Origin: Oryzias latipes
Taxonomy: Eukaryota; Chordata; Actinopteri; Beloniformes; Adrianichthyidae
NCBI RefSeq assembly: GCF_002234675.1
Contig: NC_019867.2
Location: forward strand, 372,001 to 436,000
Length of the DNA stretch: 64,000 nucleotides
Direction: 5' to 3'
This document shows, piece by piece, positions 10,702 to 20,779 of this stretch (position 1 is its first letter; the number at the start of each line of letters is the position of its first letter). Position numbers and translations under genes: made by a program. A model generated the notes under the pieces. The model was not told where the DNA came from and did no database searches. It worked only from the letters and a program-made list of their open reading frames with translations.

Positions 10702-13632
10702 CTACGCCACCCTCAACCCCAGGATCCAGATGGAACCTGGAGTAGGGGGATCTCCCAGCATTCCTGCCACTATCTGCTGATGTTCCTCACCTCGGTCCTG
10801 CAGCGAGCTCAGGTACGCCTCCATAAACTCTTTGTCACTGCTGTCCTGCACCTCCTCCCTCTGCTCCCTCCACCTCCTTCCCTCCTCCCTCCTTCTCCTC
10901 CGGTCTTCACTGATAGGTTTATCGAAAAGGCGGATGAACCTGTTGTGACCAAAATGTTTCCACAACCTTCAAAAACTAACAGTTGCAGTTGTTTCCATTT
11001 TATTACTTGATGTCTGGGTTGCTGCAGAGTTTAGTAGGGATGGAGGTCAGCAAGTCGCCGCTGACGACGACCATCTTCAGGGAGGGGATGTGGGGCAAAC
11101 ACATGGGCAGGTAGGACAGATTGTTCCGGTGGATGAAGAGGGTGTTGAGGTTCTCCAGTCTGTGAAGTAGAAGGTAAAGACAATTGAGGAATATGCTGAG
11201 AGCCACGCCCCCAGGTGTGACAGCCCTCACCTTTTCATGCCCCGCCCCCAGGTGTGACAGCCCTCACCTTTTCATGCCCCGCCCCCAGGTGTGACAGCCC
11301 TCACCTTTTCATGCCCCGCCCCCAGGTGGGACAGCCCTCACCTGTTCATGCCCCGCCCCCAGGTGGGACAGCCGTGACCTGTCCATGCCCCACCTCCAAA
11401 GTGACAGCCCACACCTTTTCATGCCCCGCCCCAAGGTGGGACAGCCCTCACCTGTTCATGCCCCGCCCCCAGCTTTGACAGCCCTCACCTGTCTATGCCC
11501 CGCCCCCAGGTGGGACAGCCCTCACCTTTTCATGCCCCGCCCCCAGCTGTGACAGCCCTCACCTTTTCATGCCCCGCCCCCAGGTGTGACAGCCCTCACC
11601 TTTTCATGCCCCGCCCCCAGGTGGGACAGCCCTCACCTGTTCATGCCCCGCCCCCAGGTGGGACAGCCGTGACCTGTCCATGCCCCACCTCCAAAGTGAC
11701 AGCCCACACCTTTTCATGCCCCGCCCCCAGGTGTGACAGCCCTCACCTGTCCATGTCCTGCGGGAGGTCGGTCAGGCCGTTTGCGCTCAGGTCCAGCAGC
11801 TGCAGGTTGGTCATCCTCAGAGCGCAGACGGGGATGGAGACAAAGCTGTTCTCTGCAAGATCCAGGTGAAGCAGCTGCTTTAGGCTGCTGAGCTGCAGAG
11901 GAGGAAGGCCATCAGAGAACATGCCCCGCCCCCCAGGTACACACCCCGCCCCCCAGGTACACACCCCGCCCTGCCTTACCTCGAAGGGCAGCTCAGACAG
12001 GCTGCGGTTTCCCGCCAGTTCCAGTTTCTGCAGCTTCTCGCAGCTCCCCAGCTCCGGAGGAACGCTGCGCAGATGGTTGTAGCTGGCGTTCAGCCGGCGG
12101 AGCTCGCCCAGTCGGCCTGAAAGTGCAGGTGGAGCAGGTGATGTTTGGAGCCATGGTGGGCGGAGCAAAGGTGAACTGCATGGGACGCCGCCTTCAGTCT
12201 CACCGACGTCTGGTGGCAGCTCCCTGATGGCGTTTTTGGGGATATCCAGCACGGTGAGCTGGGTGAAGAGGGGCAGGAAGTCCGGCAGCTGCTGGATCCT
12301 GGTTCCTCGAACGCACCACTCCTGCAGGTACGTCATCCACTGCAGCTCCCTGGGAAAGTCCTGCAGAACCGCGGTTCCTCAAAAGGACTTTGTGGACAAG
12401 ATGGCGCCGGCTGCTTCACCTACCATCCAGCGGTCTCCCTCCAACCTGAAGATCAGCCTGTCAGAGTCCGTCTGGACGGTCAGATCCTCCTGCGGGGGTC
12501 CTGACATCAGAACCACAGGAACCGGTACCGTTAGAAACAGTGAGGAGACTCACCACAGGAAACAGGAAGTTAGTGAACAGTTGTTGTATCAGGAAGGAGG
12601 GCAGTTCAGGGAGTGAATCATCTGCCCCAGCCCCCCCCCCCTGCAATGGACCCAAAGTCTCCCCAGCTTTGGGACCCTATCGCAGAGAGAGCCGACCCCC
12701 CAGGCCTTAGCCCCTCACAACACACAAAGAGACAGGAGCCGGTCCCAGGGTCAAGGCCAGGCCCTGCCCCCCCAGTGCCTCCCCACTGAAGACCTTGCAG
12801 TGATTCCTACAGGTGTGGGCTGGGCTGTGGGCGGTGCCCGTGTGTACCTGTGCACGGTGTGGGCGGGCCCAGGTGACGCTGCAGGTCTTTGGTCTTCAGG
12901 CTCTTGCAGTAGATGCGGTACTGCCACTGCTGGTCGATCCTGCAGAGACGGGAATCAAGTCTGACGAGTCGTGACCTTTCTGACCCCTACAGCCCGACTG
13001 AGCGGCACCACCAACGCCGGGGTATAAATACTACCACAGCCCCCCTACTGCTGCATGTGACCTGTAACAATGATGCCATGTTTTAACAAATCTCCTGTGG
13101 CTCCTCCCATCAATGCCACCTTGGGCGGGTGGGGGCTCTATTCTTGGTTTGATTCAAACTGGACTGAAATGTCTGATCGCTTCAGCAGATCTCTGCTGAC
13201 CTCACTTTGCCTCGCAGTGACCCACACTGACCCCTACAGGCCGTGGCGAGAATGTCATGTGACCGAATGGTTTGTTGAAAATTTGAGACGCAAAAATGAA
13301 AAAATAAAAATGAAAGTTGAAAGTTCACCCCCCCCTTCCCTAACTTGTCGAACATCAGGGCGGACCAAATGCCGGGACTTTGTCAAACGACCACTAGAGT
13401 CTGGGTCAGGGTTGCAGAAGGGTTTTTTCATGTTGATGTGGGCGGAGCTAACCACGGTGGATGAGGGTGCAGAATGTGGGGGTGTCCTCCCTCACCTGGT
13501 GAGGGCGCTGTTCTCCATCCTCTCCTGCTCCTTCTTTTGTTTCTGTCGGTGCCTCTTGACCCGGACCTCCCAGATTCCTCTGATCAGGGACAGATCCTGA
13601 ACCGGGACGTCCAGCCTCTTCGCTGGAGCCAT
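10702..13632 (-). CDS. lrrc2: Leucine-rich repeat-containing protein 2 (LRRC2), 8 coding exons
   Basis: Coding exons on the minus strand, in order: 13632-13496, 12939-12848, 12500-12424, 12360-12204, 12116-11980, 11892-11747, 11159-11007, 10939-10702. All junctions are GT-AG and keep frame, giving 1,137 nt and 378 residues (human protein about 371). The N-terminus (MAPAKRLDVP, then IWEVRVKRHRQKQKKEQ) matches the basic LRRC2 N-terminal helix. The middle holds about six or seven leucine-rich repeats, for example LRRLNASYNHLRSVPPEL and LQLLDLSANGLTDLPQDM. The C-terminus has the charged tail with DKEFMEAYLSSLQDR, as in LRRC2. In mammals LRRC2 is a muscle-enriched, PGC1-alpha-regulated gene linked to mitochondria; that role is taken from the family. 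Intron 6 carries a minisatellite built from the exon 6 donor region. Start chosen at the only ATG in front of the conserved N-terminus. Confidence 0.9.
11203..11757. repeat. 37-bp minisatellite in LRRC2 intron 6
   Basis: About 15 tandem units of 37 bp; a typical unit is GTGTGACAGCCCTCACCTTT followed by TCATGCCCCGCCCCCAG. A block of eight units is itself duplicated with a 295-bp offset: the variant with CCTCCAAAGTGACAGCCC occurs at about 11,391 and 11,686. The last unit covers the real 5' splice site of LRRC2 exon 6 (donor 11,741-11,746). On the gene strand most units therefore repeat a good donor sequence (ACAG or AAAG followed by GTGAGGG). Confidence 0.9.
11927..11975. repeat. Short tandem duplication in LRRC2 intron 5
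   Basis: Two to three copies of a roughly 22-bp unit containing CACCCCGCCCCCCAGGTAC lie in the intron between LRRC2 exons 5 and 6. The motif resembles the C-rich part of the 37-bp intron 6 repeat, so the two may share an origin. Confidence 0.6.
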
Positions 13633-14849
13633 CTTCACTGGGGGGTGAGGGGGAACCAGGTGAGCTTACCTGAACAGACCCCCTCTCACACACAGAACCA
13701 CGTCAGAGGTGGACAGTTTGGACCCAGAAGAATCGGTTCTTCTATGAAGTAAGAACCTCAGACCTCCTGAAGGATAAATGAGCTGAAGCAGAACTGATGA
13801 GAAACCTCTGAGTTCTAAAGCTGTTCTGAACCAGAACCAACAAACCCGGTGGAAGAACCAGAATCCACCCAGACAAAACGCTGAAACGACTGCAGAACAC
13901 AGTCTGGACCCCCTACCTGCCCCGCCGTCCTCTGCTTGTTTACAGACAGAACTGTGACCTGAGGGGCTATTTTTACCCCGAATGCGTCGTGTGACCCGCC
14001 CCCCAGCGGCATCACTGATCGCTGGCATCATGAGGAAAAGGGGGCGGGGCATTGATGTCAGTCGATTAAAAAAAAATCCCTTTAACCCTTTAACAGCCCC
14101 CACCATAGAAAAGATGAAAGGAAAAAAGGCTCTTCTACCCCAGAACCTTCCGATCCCGTGTCTCTGACCTTTGACCTTTGGGCTCCATTCATCCATGTTA
14201 ATGTGAATTCAAACATTGAATGATAGAATTTTGTTGATACTTTTTCTTTTTTTCTTTCTTAAATATCAGAATTTTTATTTGTTCTGTTGGGAAAAAAAGT
14301 TAATTTTGAAACAAAGTCTGAGATTTGGTTTGACATTAATTTGTTTCCATAGAAACAGAAACAAATCAGAGAAAAACATTTGTGTTTTTCAACTTTTGTC
14401 TTTGATTTACAATTAATTTTTTTTTTTTTACTTTTTGGTTTAAGAAATAGATTTAAATAAATCATGAACAACTTTTGCTTTTATTCACTAAATGCCCCCC
14501 CCCCCCTTGAATTTAAAGTTTCAGTTGGTCAAAGTTTGACATGAAAGTTAAAATATACATTTAAAAAAGATTTGCAGCTCGTCTCGTTTATTTTTGTTTA
14601 AAACATCCAGAATTAGAAGCTTTCAGAACCGGTCAGAACTCAGTCAATCTGGATCAAAACATTTCAACTACAATAAACTGAATTCATTTGATCAATCAGC
14701 ACCGATTTTACTCATAAACACAGAAATTTTCATTTAACGTGTCAGAAAAAGTTCAGGAAATATTGCAGAATATTCATGGGTCACCTCCCTGGAGTTCTGC
14801 CCATGTCCACATGAGGGCGCTGTAGTACAGAAACACCACCTCGCTTTTT
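13633..14849. other. Non-coding stretch upstream of LRRC2
   Basis: This holds the presumed 5' UTR and promoter side of LRRC2, then AT-rich DNA with homopolymer tracts (A8 near 14,070, T11 near 14,420, C10 near 14,495). I see no conserved coding exon and no clear mobile-element ends. Confidence 0.5.
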
Positions 14850-15435
14850 GTTTCACACAACAATTCCAATTTATTTGTTTGGAGGATAAGCCCCTTGAGA
14901 TGTGTCATCTCGTTTTCAAGGGGGTCCTCAACATACAACAAAACAAGCAAATACCAACAGATACAGTTGAGCAAACTTTACATATGTCAAAACAAAGAAA
15001 AACTTAAAATTTACAAGACAACGAGCAGGCACACCCCCACACACACACAAACATTGACATTTAATGCACCTACTAGCAATTAGTTTAAGGTAAGGAAACA
15101 AAAATAATAAATAAAAGCAGAAAAGAAATCAAATTGGATCAAAAACAGTTACATGAGTGTTGGAGATGTACTAAACAGGCATTTTTAAATCAAAGAATGA
15201 GGTTAAAGAGCGAATGGATGGAGGAAGATTGTTCCAGTCAGAGGGTGCCATATAATTAAATGAATATTTTCCGATTTCTTTTTTAACTCCTGGAACAACA
15301 AAAAAGATTTGATCTGCATGACGTAAATTATAAGAAGACTGAAAAGGAATTAGATATTGTTTGAGATATTCTGGGTAGCTGAGGTTAATACATTTGAAAA
15401 TGTACAATAGCCAGTGAAGTCGGGAGGAGAGGGGA
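14850..15435 (-). mobile_element. L2-like LINE 3' fragment
   Basis: On the minus strand an open stretch encodes the C-terminal tail of a non-LTR reverse transcriptase: RLHWLLYIFKCINLSYPEYL, then LRHADQIFFVVPGVKKEIG and DWNNLPPSIRSLTSFFDLK. This is the usual pattern of fish CR1/L2-clade ORF2 ends (RLHWLP..., ...VP..., WN.LP..IR). It is followed by a 3' UTR ending in a stem-like CTTGAAAACGAGATG ... CATCTCAAGGGGCTTA motif near 14,890-14,930, as in L2 elements. It is 5'-truncated and non-functional. Confidence 0.75.
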
Positions 15436-15498
15436 AGAAAAAATAAAGAAGAAAACCTTTCAGTTTCTGCCTTTTGATCAAAACAGATGTTTGTCTTC

Positions 15499-15960
15499 CT
15501 GGTGCCTCCTTTAGGGGGCGCCACAGCAAATCAACTCCCTCCATCTAAGCTTCTCTGCATCCTCCTCCCTCACCTCCTCCTCCATCCATCAACCTCCTCT
15601 TTCCTGGTAGTTCCACCTTCAGCATCTGTTCACCATCATCATCACTGTTCCTCCACCGGATTCCCTTCATGGATCTCCAGAACATCCATGATCTGATCCT
15701 CTGATGGATTCATTCCTGATCCCAAAGAGAACCTCAGCCTCTTCATCCCTGCTGCCTCCTCCTCCACCTCCTGTCTCTGCCTCAGAGTCTCTGGCTGCTG
15801 TCCCCACAGCCTGCTTCACCTGTCCATTGGTCACACCTGTTACCTCTGGACTGTTCACCCTGAGAACTTCCAGTCCTCCAGCTTCTTCTTCTCTGCTCCT
15901 CCACAGCTCTGTCTTCCTGCGTCTGACCTTCATTCCTTTCCTCCGCCTCGTTCCTGAAGT
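15499..15960 (-). mobile_element. Diverged RTE-type LINE 3' fragment
   Basis: The plus strand reads as the reverse complement of a common fish LINE tail: TTTAGGGGGCGCCACAGCAA at the 3' end, then runs of CCTCCTC, GATTCATTCCTGATCCCAAA and GAGAACCTCAGCCTCTTCAT. In intact relatives these encode the RTE reverse transcriptase C-terminus. Here the copy is degenerate with no long meaningful frame. It abuts the L2-like fragment. The clade assignment comes from remembered sequence pattern, not a search. Confidence 0.55.
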
Positions 15961-17690
15961 TGAGGCTGATGAAGACGTTCTTCATGTCTGGATCTTCAGG
16001 TTCTCAGTCACATTTCTCCTGCTCTGTTATCAGATTGCGACTCCAGCATGTAGCTGCTGTGGGTCAGACGGGGGGGTGCAGGTGTGTGTGAGATGGGGGG
16101 GGGGGGGGGGTTTACGACACGTGCTTCATGCTTCAGGCCTCTCGGGACGCCTTGGACACCGCCGCCGGCTGTCGGACGCATTCCGGCGCCTGCATGAGCT
16201 GCTGCTGCCAGGATGCATTCCTGAGACCTTACCTCATGTTTCTGTGCACGGGAGCGTGCACAGAGGAGTTCACACTTTGTCTCCAGACACAAATGAACCC
16301 TCAGTCCTGAGCGGAGCGTGCAGGTTGTTGCTCCTCCTGCTGCAGCCGCTCCGCCTTCAAAGAGGTGAAGCTCTGCTGCTGCTCACAGCTCCGACCAGAA
16401 CAGTGGATCTGCCTTTCTGAGGATTCTGCTGCACAGGATGAAAGGAAGCCGATGGAGATCTGTGACAGAAGCTTCCTGCCCCATGGGGGCAAATGACTTG
16501 TGAAGCTGATTAACTCCATAAAGGAATGAAAAGTGTCCATGAATGACAGACCCCCACCCCCACCCCCACCCTCCCCTGCCCATCCAGGACCATCAGCCCA
16601 CCCGCCTCCCTCAGGTCCAGTTAAAGCCCAGCTGAGCCCCTCCAGAAGATTACTGTCCGCCTAGACTCACACGTCCAACGTTAGACGGGGTCGGACGCCG
16701 CCGCGACTGAAGGTTTGTCTGAATCCTTTTCTTCCTTTTACTGTGGAGAACAAGTTCTGTTCCTTTAGGGTTAGACTGGCCCGTTGACCGGATCTGGTTA
16801 GAATAATGAAGTTAGATCAAAGTATAAAGTTTCTCTTTCCAACATCCATATGTGGTCTTATCACCCTCTGAAGTTCTGCTCCGATCGTCTTCTGATTGGC
16901 TTCCAAAGTCGTCTTTTTACGACGACGATGATGATGATGACACTTTCAGACGCTTACGATCCAAAAACCTGTGTCGTTTTCTGGGACGTAGTTTCTGCAG
17001 AGCAGCGGGAGTTCAGTAAAAATTCACCTCTGAGCCGGGGGCGGGACTGTCGGCACAGAACCACTCCGCCCCCCTTCCCCTTCACCTTTGCTAATAACTC
17101 AGACCAGGCAGCTTGTGGCCCGCTGAGCGTGTTTTCTACGTCACGAATATGTGAGACCGCCTACTTTCACTGAGGCGTCTGATTGGTCAGTTTATAACTT
17201 GACTAACTTGAACAACAGAAAAATGTAACCAAAAAATGAGGATTACCAAGAAGATGTTAGATAAAGGTATCAGGTCCAGAACGGTTCTTCTGACCAACAG
17301 AACTGAGTAGCGCCTGTTTGTTTCTTTGTAGACGTCTATGGATTTTCCAATTCAAACTAAACCTTTTATTACACAAACCCCAGAATACAAATCCGGACAG
17401 AATCTGGATAAAGTCTTTTGCATTTCTTTTCTTGCTGCTACTCCAGATCAGTTAATCCTAATCTTAATCTTCCTTTCAATGAAAATCTGGAGACAATATA
17501 AATCAGAATAAAAGCGTACTTCTTTGTGAATGTCTCATGACCTGCGGGGGAAGGTTTCAGCGTGCGGCAGAGCTCCATCCACAGTTAGCTCCGCCCCCCT
17601 CACCTGGCCGTCACCTGACACAGTCCCTGTAGAATCTGTGGGTGTCAGAACGGTTCGTCTCTGTATCTGAGCCACACCCGCACACAGCGC
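15961..17690. other. Non-coding stretch, no recognised genes
   Basis: Contains a G14 run near 16,096, C-rich simple sequence near 16,550-16,575, an ATG/ACG microsatellite near 16,920-16,940 and otherwise unremarkable DNA. Open frames here (for example on the plus strand across 15,704-16,420) show no family features and overlap LINE remains. Confidence 0.45.
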
Positions 17691-17699
17691 CACGTAGTG

Positions 17700-17960
17700 G
17701 TCAGAGGTGATTCTGTTGGACTCCATGTTTGGATCAAAAACTCAGTGTTTAGACATGGAGGTGGGGGCTTGATGATGTGGGGTTGTTGCGAGGACTTGTT
17801 CTTTTTGTCGGTTGTTTGGATTTACCGGCTGCAGGACGATTGTGGACTCCATACCTGCAGTGCAGCTTCGTGGGTGACTCCCTCTTTTTGGCAGAACCTT
17901 TGGTCGGAATGTCCGGAGCATCTGAAACACAACGACTGGGGTCTGGCCCCCCTGACATGA
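17700..17960 (+). mobile_element. Degenerate Tc1/mariner transposase fragment
   Basis: A short frame encodes VWIKNSVFRHGGGGLMMWGC, which resembles the Tc1 transposase catalytic-core segment (usual form: VKHGGGSVMVWGCF). The sequence after it no longer matches. No terminal repeats could be paired. Probably an old fragment. Confidence 0.4.
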
Positions 17961-18473
17961 TGCATTCAGGACTGTGATCAAACTGAGCACCTAAACAAGC
18001 GTGAGACATTTCAAATGTCACGTGCACAACACACGCCAGCCCCGAATGTCCGACAACGTTCACCACATGTTTTCACAATTATCACGTCCATCTTTCTGCA
18101 GGCTGCAGCTGTCAGAGCGCCGCGTCCAGATACCTATAAACACCTAGTTTCTGGGCGCGACGCTGTGCCAGCTTTAGCCTGGAGCGGGGATCACTCCGTC
18201 AGGCTCCGCACACATCTTCAGACCTGGGGGCTTACAGCATGGAGAATGAATGCTGCTTCATTCTTGTAGACATGTGAGCATCCGGCGAATAGACACGTCT
18301 AAAAACAGACCGCCTTATTACACACGGCCTCTTCTGTCAGCGAGCTGCAGGGGACGCCAGAAGAGGCGGAGCCGGCGCTCATGACCGTCCTGCCGCTGAA
18401 GACGGAGACATGATGGCCTCCAGGAGCAGGACATCATCAAACTGACCCACAGCAGGGAGGACTCCGTACAGCA

Positions 18474-18625
18474 GGGGTGGGCAGTTCCAGGCCTCGAGGG
18501 CCGGAGTGTCTGCATGATTTCCAGATAGTCTTGCCCGCCTGATGGCTGATTACCTGGTTCAGGTGTGTCCAGTGGAAAACATGCAGGAATGCGGCTCTCA
18601 GTGCCCCCCCTCTGCCATACAGGAA
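18474..18625. mobile_element. hAT-like MITE remnant
   Basis: The left end CAGGGGTGGGCAGTTCCAGG with CCTCGAGGGCCGG is a well-known type of fish hAT non-autonomous end. The right end is decayed: AAACATGCAGGAATGCGG instead of a full inverted copy. No target duplication could be set. Confidence 0.5.
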
Positions 18626-18759
18626 ACCTCCCATCATGCCTGTGATGTGTTTGGGTCAGATTAACGGATCGGGAGAATCCGTTGGTCCGTCTTGCAGCCT
18701 CAGGAAAAAGTCCAACATCTCAAAGGTTCAGCCCGACCTTCATCGCGTCTCACATAAAC

Positions 18760-18899
18760 CAGGGGGGCCCAAATCCAGGCCTGGAGGGCCGGCCTCCTGC
18801 TGGTTTTCCACAAACCCCCTGATAAGGAGCTTCAATGGCAGGTTGGTTGGAAAACATGTGGAACACCGGCCCCCCAGGCCTGGATTTGGGAACCCCTGA
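18760..18899. mobile_element. hAT-like MITE with paired ends
   Basis: About 140 bp flanked by CAGGGGGGCCCAAATCCAGG and its approximate inverted copy CCAGGCCTGGATTTGGGAAC followed by CCCTG. Inside are matching GGCCTGGAGGGCCGG and ACCGGCCCCCCAGGCC arms. The ends have the CAG...CTG termini of hAT elements. An 8-bp target duplication is not obvious. Confidence 0.55.
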
Positions 18900-19985
18900 C
18901 ATTAATGCTTTGAACATTTTTAAAACTGAAACAGGTGAGTCTCTGATCTGATGCTTTTCTCTGAACACCAAACTGTTCAGCAATTCAACACCGACAACAG
19001 TCTGTACTCATGACTGACTTACCTTGAAGGGAGGGGCTTCACCGTTTCCATGGGGATCATTGACCTAAGGCTTCATGTGATGCGCAGTGGAATGGGTTTG
19101 ATTCTTGGACCCCCGGTGGTCCTGGTCCCTCTGGGTCTGATCATCAACAGTTTCAGATCATTTTTATGCAGACGACTCAGCTTCATGAAGCTCCAAAACC
19201 AAAAACTCCCCATCGTTGTCAGAGTTTAGCTCGGACCCGCTAACCAGGAGCCAGCCGGACCGGAACCAGGAGCCAGCCGGACCGGAACCAGAGTCTTTTT
19301 CATTTAAGTTCATGAACATTAAATGAAAAAGACTCTTCAATGTGATGATGATAATGAAGAAGTGAGCTCGCCTTTTGAAAGTCATGTAACTGCGGTTCAG
19401 TCATGTTGCCATGGTAACCGCAGACTGTGAAGCGGCGTCCTGTCAGCTCTGATCTTGGACTTTCCAGACTCTGATTAAGTTTTCATATCTAGGTGTTGGA
19501 CCAGGTGTAAGCCCCCCCCCAGCTGCCTGATACACTTGATCGGCGGCTATCCATTACCCTGTTCCCTAATCCCCTCTCCTATCAATGCCGTGTCCCCCCT
19601 AATCCCCCGACTATCTGTTACTGCCAGCCCCCCCCCCCCCCAGCACTAATTGTGCGACCCGGTCAGAGGCTGGAAAAACGTGTCTGTGGGAGGCAAGGCG
19701 ATAATCTCGCCGCGATGAGTGATGAAAGTCACAGAGTGTAATGAAAGCAGACAAGCTGCATTTAGAAATCAGGGGGGGGGGGGACTGTGAAAACTGTGGG
19801 AGCCGAGGTCCAAGTGTCCTAAAGGGCCCTGAACCCCACATTGTTCCTGCAGGTTACAGGTTAGAAACAGTCATTGACCCCAGGGATCAGCTGTGAGTGG
19901 CGCCCCCCTGTGGCGAGTCTGTGCATGACGCCACTGCTGTTTTGGTGACCTTCAAATGTTTCCATCATGAAGGGATGTTTGAGAT
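18900..19985. other. Non-coding stretch with a palindrome
   Basis: No gene recognised. It holds a direct duplication of GGAGCCAGCCGGACCGGAAC at about 19,249-19,288, a near-perfect 47-nt palindrome at 19,290-19,336, and C/G homopolymer runs near 19,515, 19,629 and 19,771. Confidence 0.5.
19290..19336. repeat. 47-nt near-perfect palindrome
   Basis: Arm AGAGTCTTTTTCATTTAA (19,290-19,307) pairs perfectly with its inverted copy at 19,319-19,336. The centre GTTCATGAAC is itself palindromic with a single extra A. It could form an 18-bp hairpin or a cruciform. Confidence 0.85.
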
Positions 19986-20086
19986 GAACCAGAACCTCCA
20001 GTCGGCCTGTGAACCAGAACCCAGAACCTCCAGTCGGCCTGTGAACCAGAACCAGAACCTCCAGTCGGCCTGTGAACCAGAACAGT
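19986..20086. repeat. Short tandem repeat, about three units
   Basis: Roughly three copies of a 26-32-bp unit containing CCTCCAGTCGGCCTGTGAAC followed by CAGAAC. No gene context. Confidence 0.75.
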
Positions 20087-20779
20087 TTCAGTTTTTTAGG
20101 GCAGTCTGTCTGACTGTTGGATCGTGAACTCTGAGCTGAACTGAGTCCAACCAGAGACGCTCGTGTCTTAGGTTCTTTACGGCTTTTTATGGATTTAAAT
20201 TTTTTTCTTCCAAATACTCGTGTGTGTGTGATAGTTTGTCTCATAAACCGCTGTGAATTCATGGCTTTCAGGTCTTTCAAGTCCTCAGGTCTCTCAGATC
20301 CTTCAGGTCTTTCTCTGCATGAAGCTTCAAAAAGATGTTCGATGTTTCCAGTGTTCACTGGGTGGGGGTGGGGGGCAGACAGCAATTTTTCTGCATCCCA
20401 TAATGAGGCTTATTACCACAGTTCTGCTCATGCTCCCCTCCCCATTTGTTAATGGGGCAGCTGTTGGGGGGGCTTTGAAGGACTCAGACGTTGGGGTGAC
20501 GACAAAGCGCAGGAAGCCTTTGTTTATGTGTCCGTCAGTCTGTTTGTTTAGAGGCCGCCGCCTCCCTGACATCAGAATATCGCCGCTGAAACAACAAATG
20601 GAATAATCCAGAGACACCGTCGGGGAGCTGCTGAGGACGACAGCTGAAGGCCAGAGTCGGGTTTCACACCAGTGAACATGTGTTCCTCCATCATCTGCAG
20701 ACAGACGTGCACACATTTGACCCCAAAGTCAGCCGTGTTTCACGCCTCGAACACGGTCATCTGTATGCAGAGCTGACAA
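20087..20779. other. Non-coding stretch
   Basis: No coding exon recognised. Open frames on both strands are short and lack family features. It ends where the pyrimidine-rich minisatellite begins. Confidence 0.45.

Noticed and set aside
15704-16420. 238-codon plus-strand frame
   Set aside because: Starts inside a reversed LINE fragment, is Ser/Leu-rich low complexity and crosses a poly-G run.
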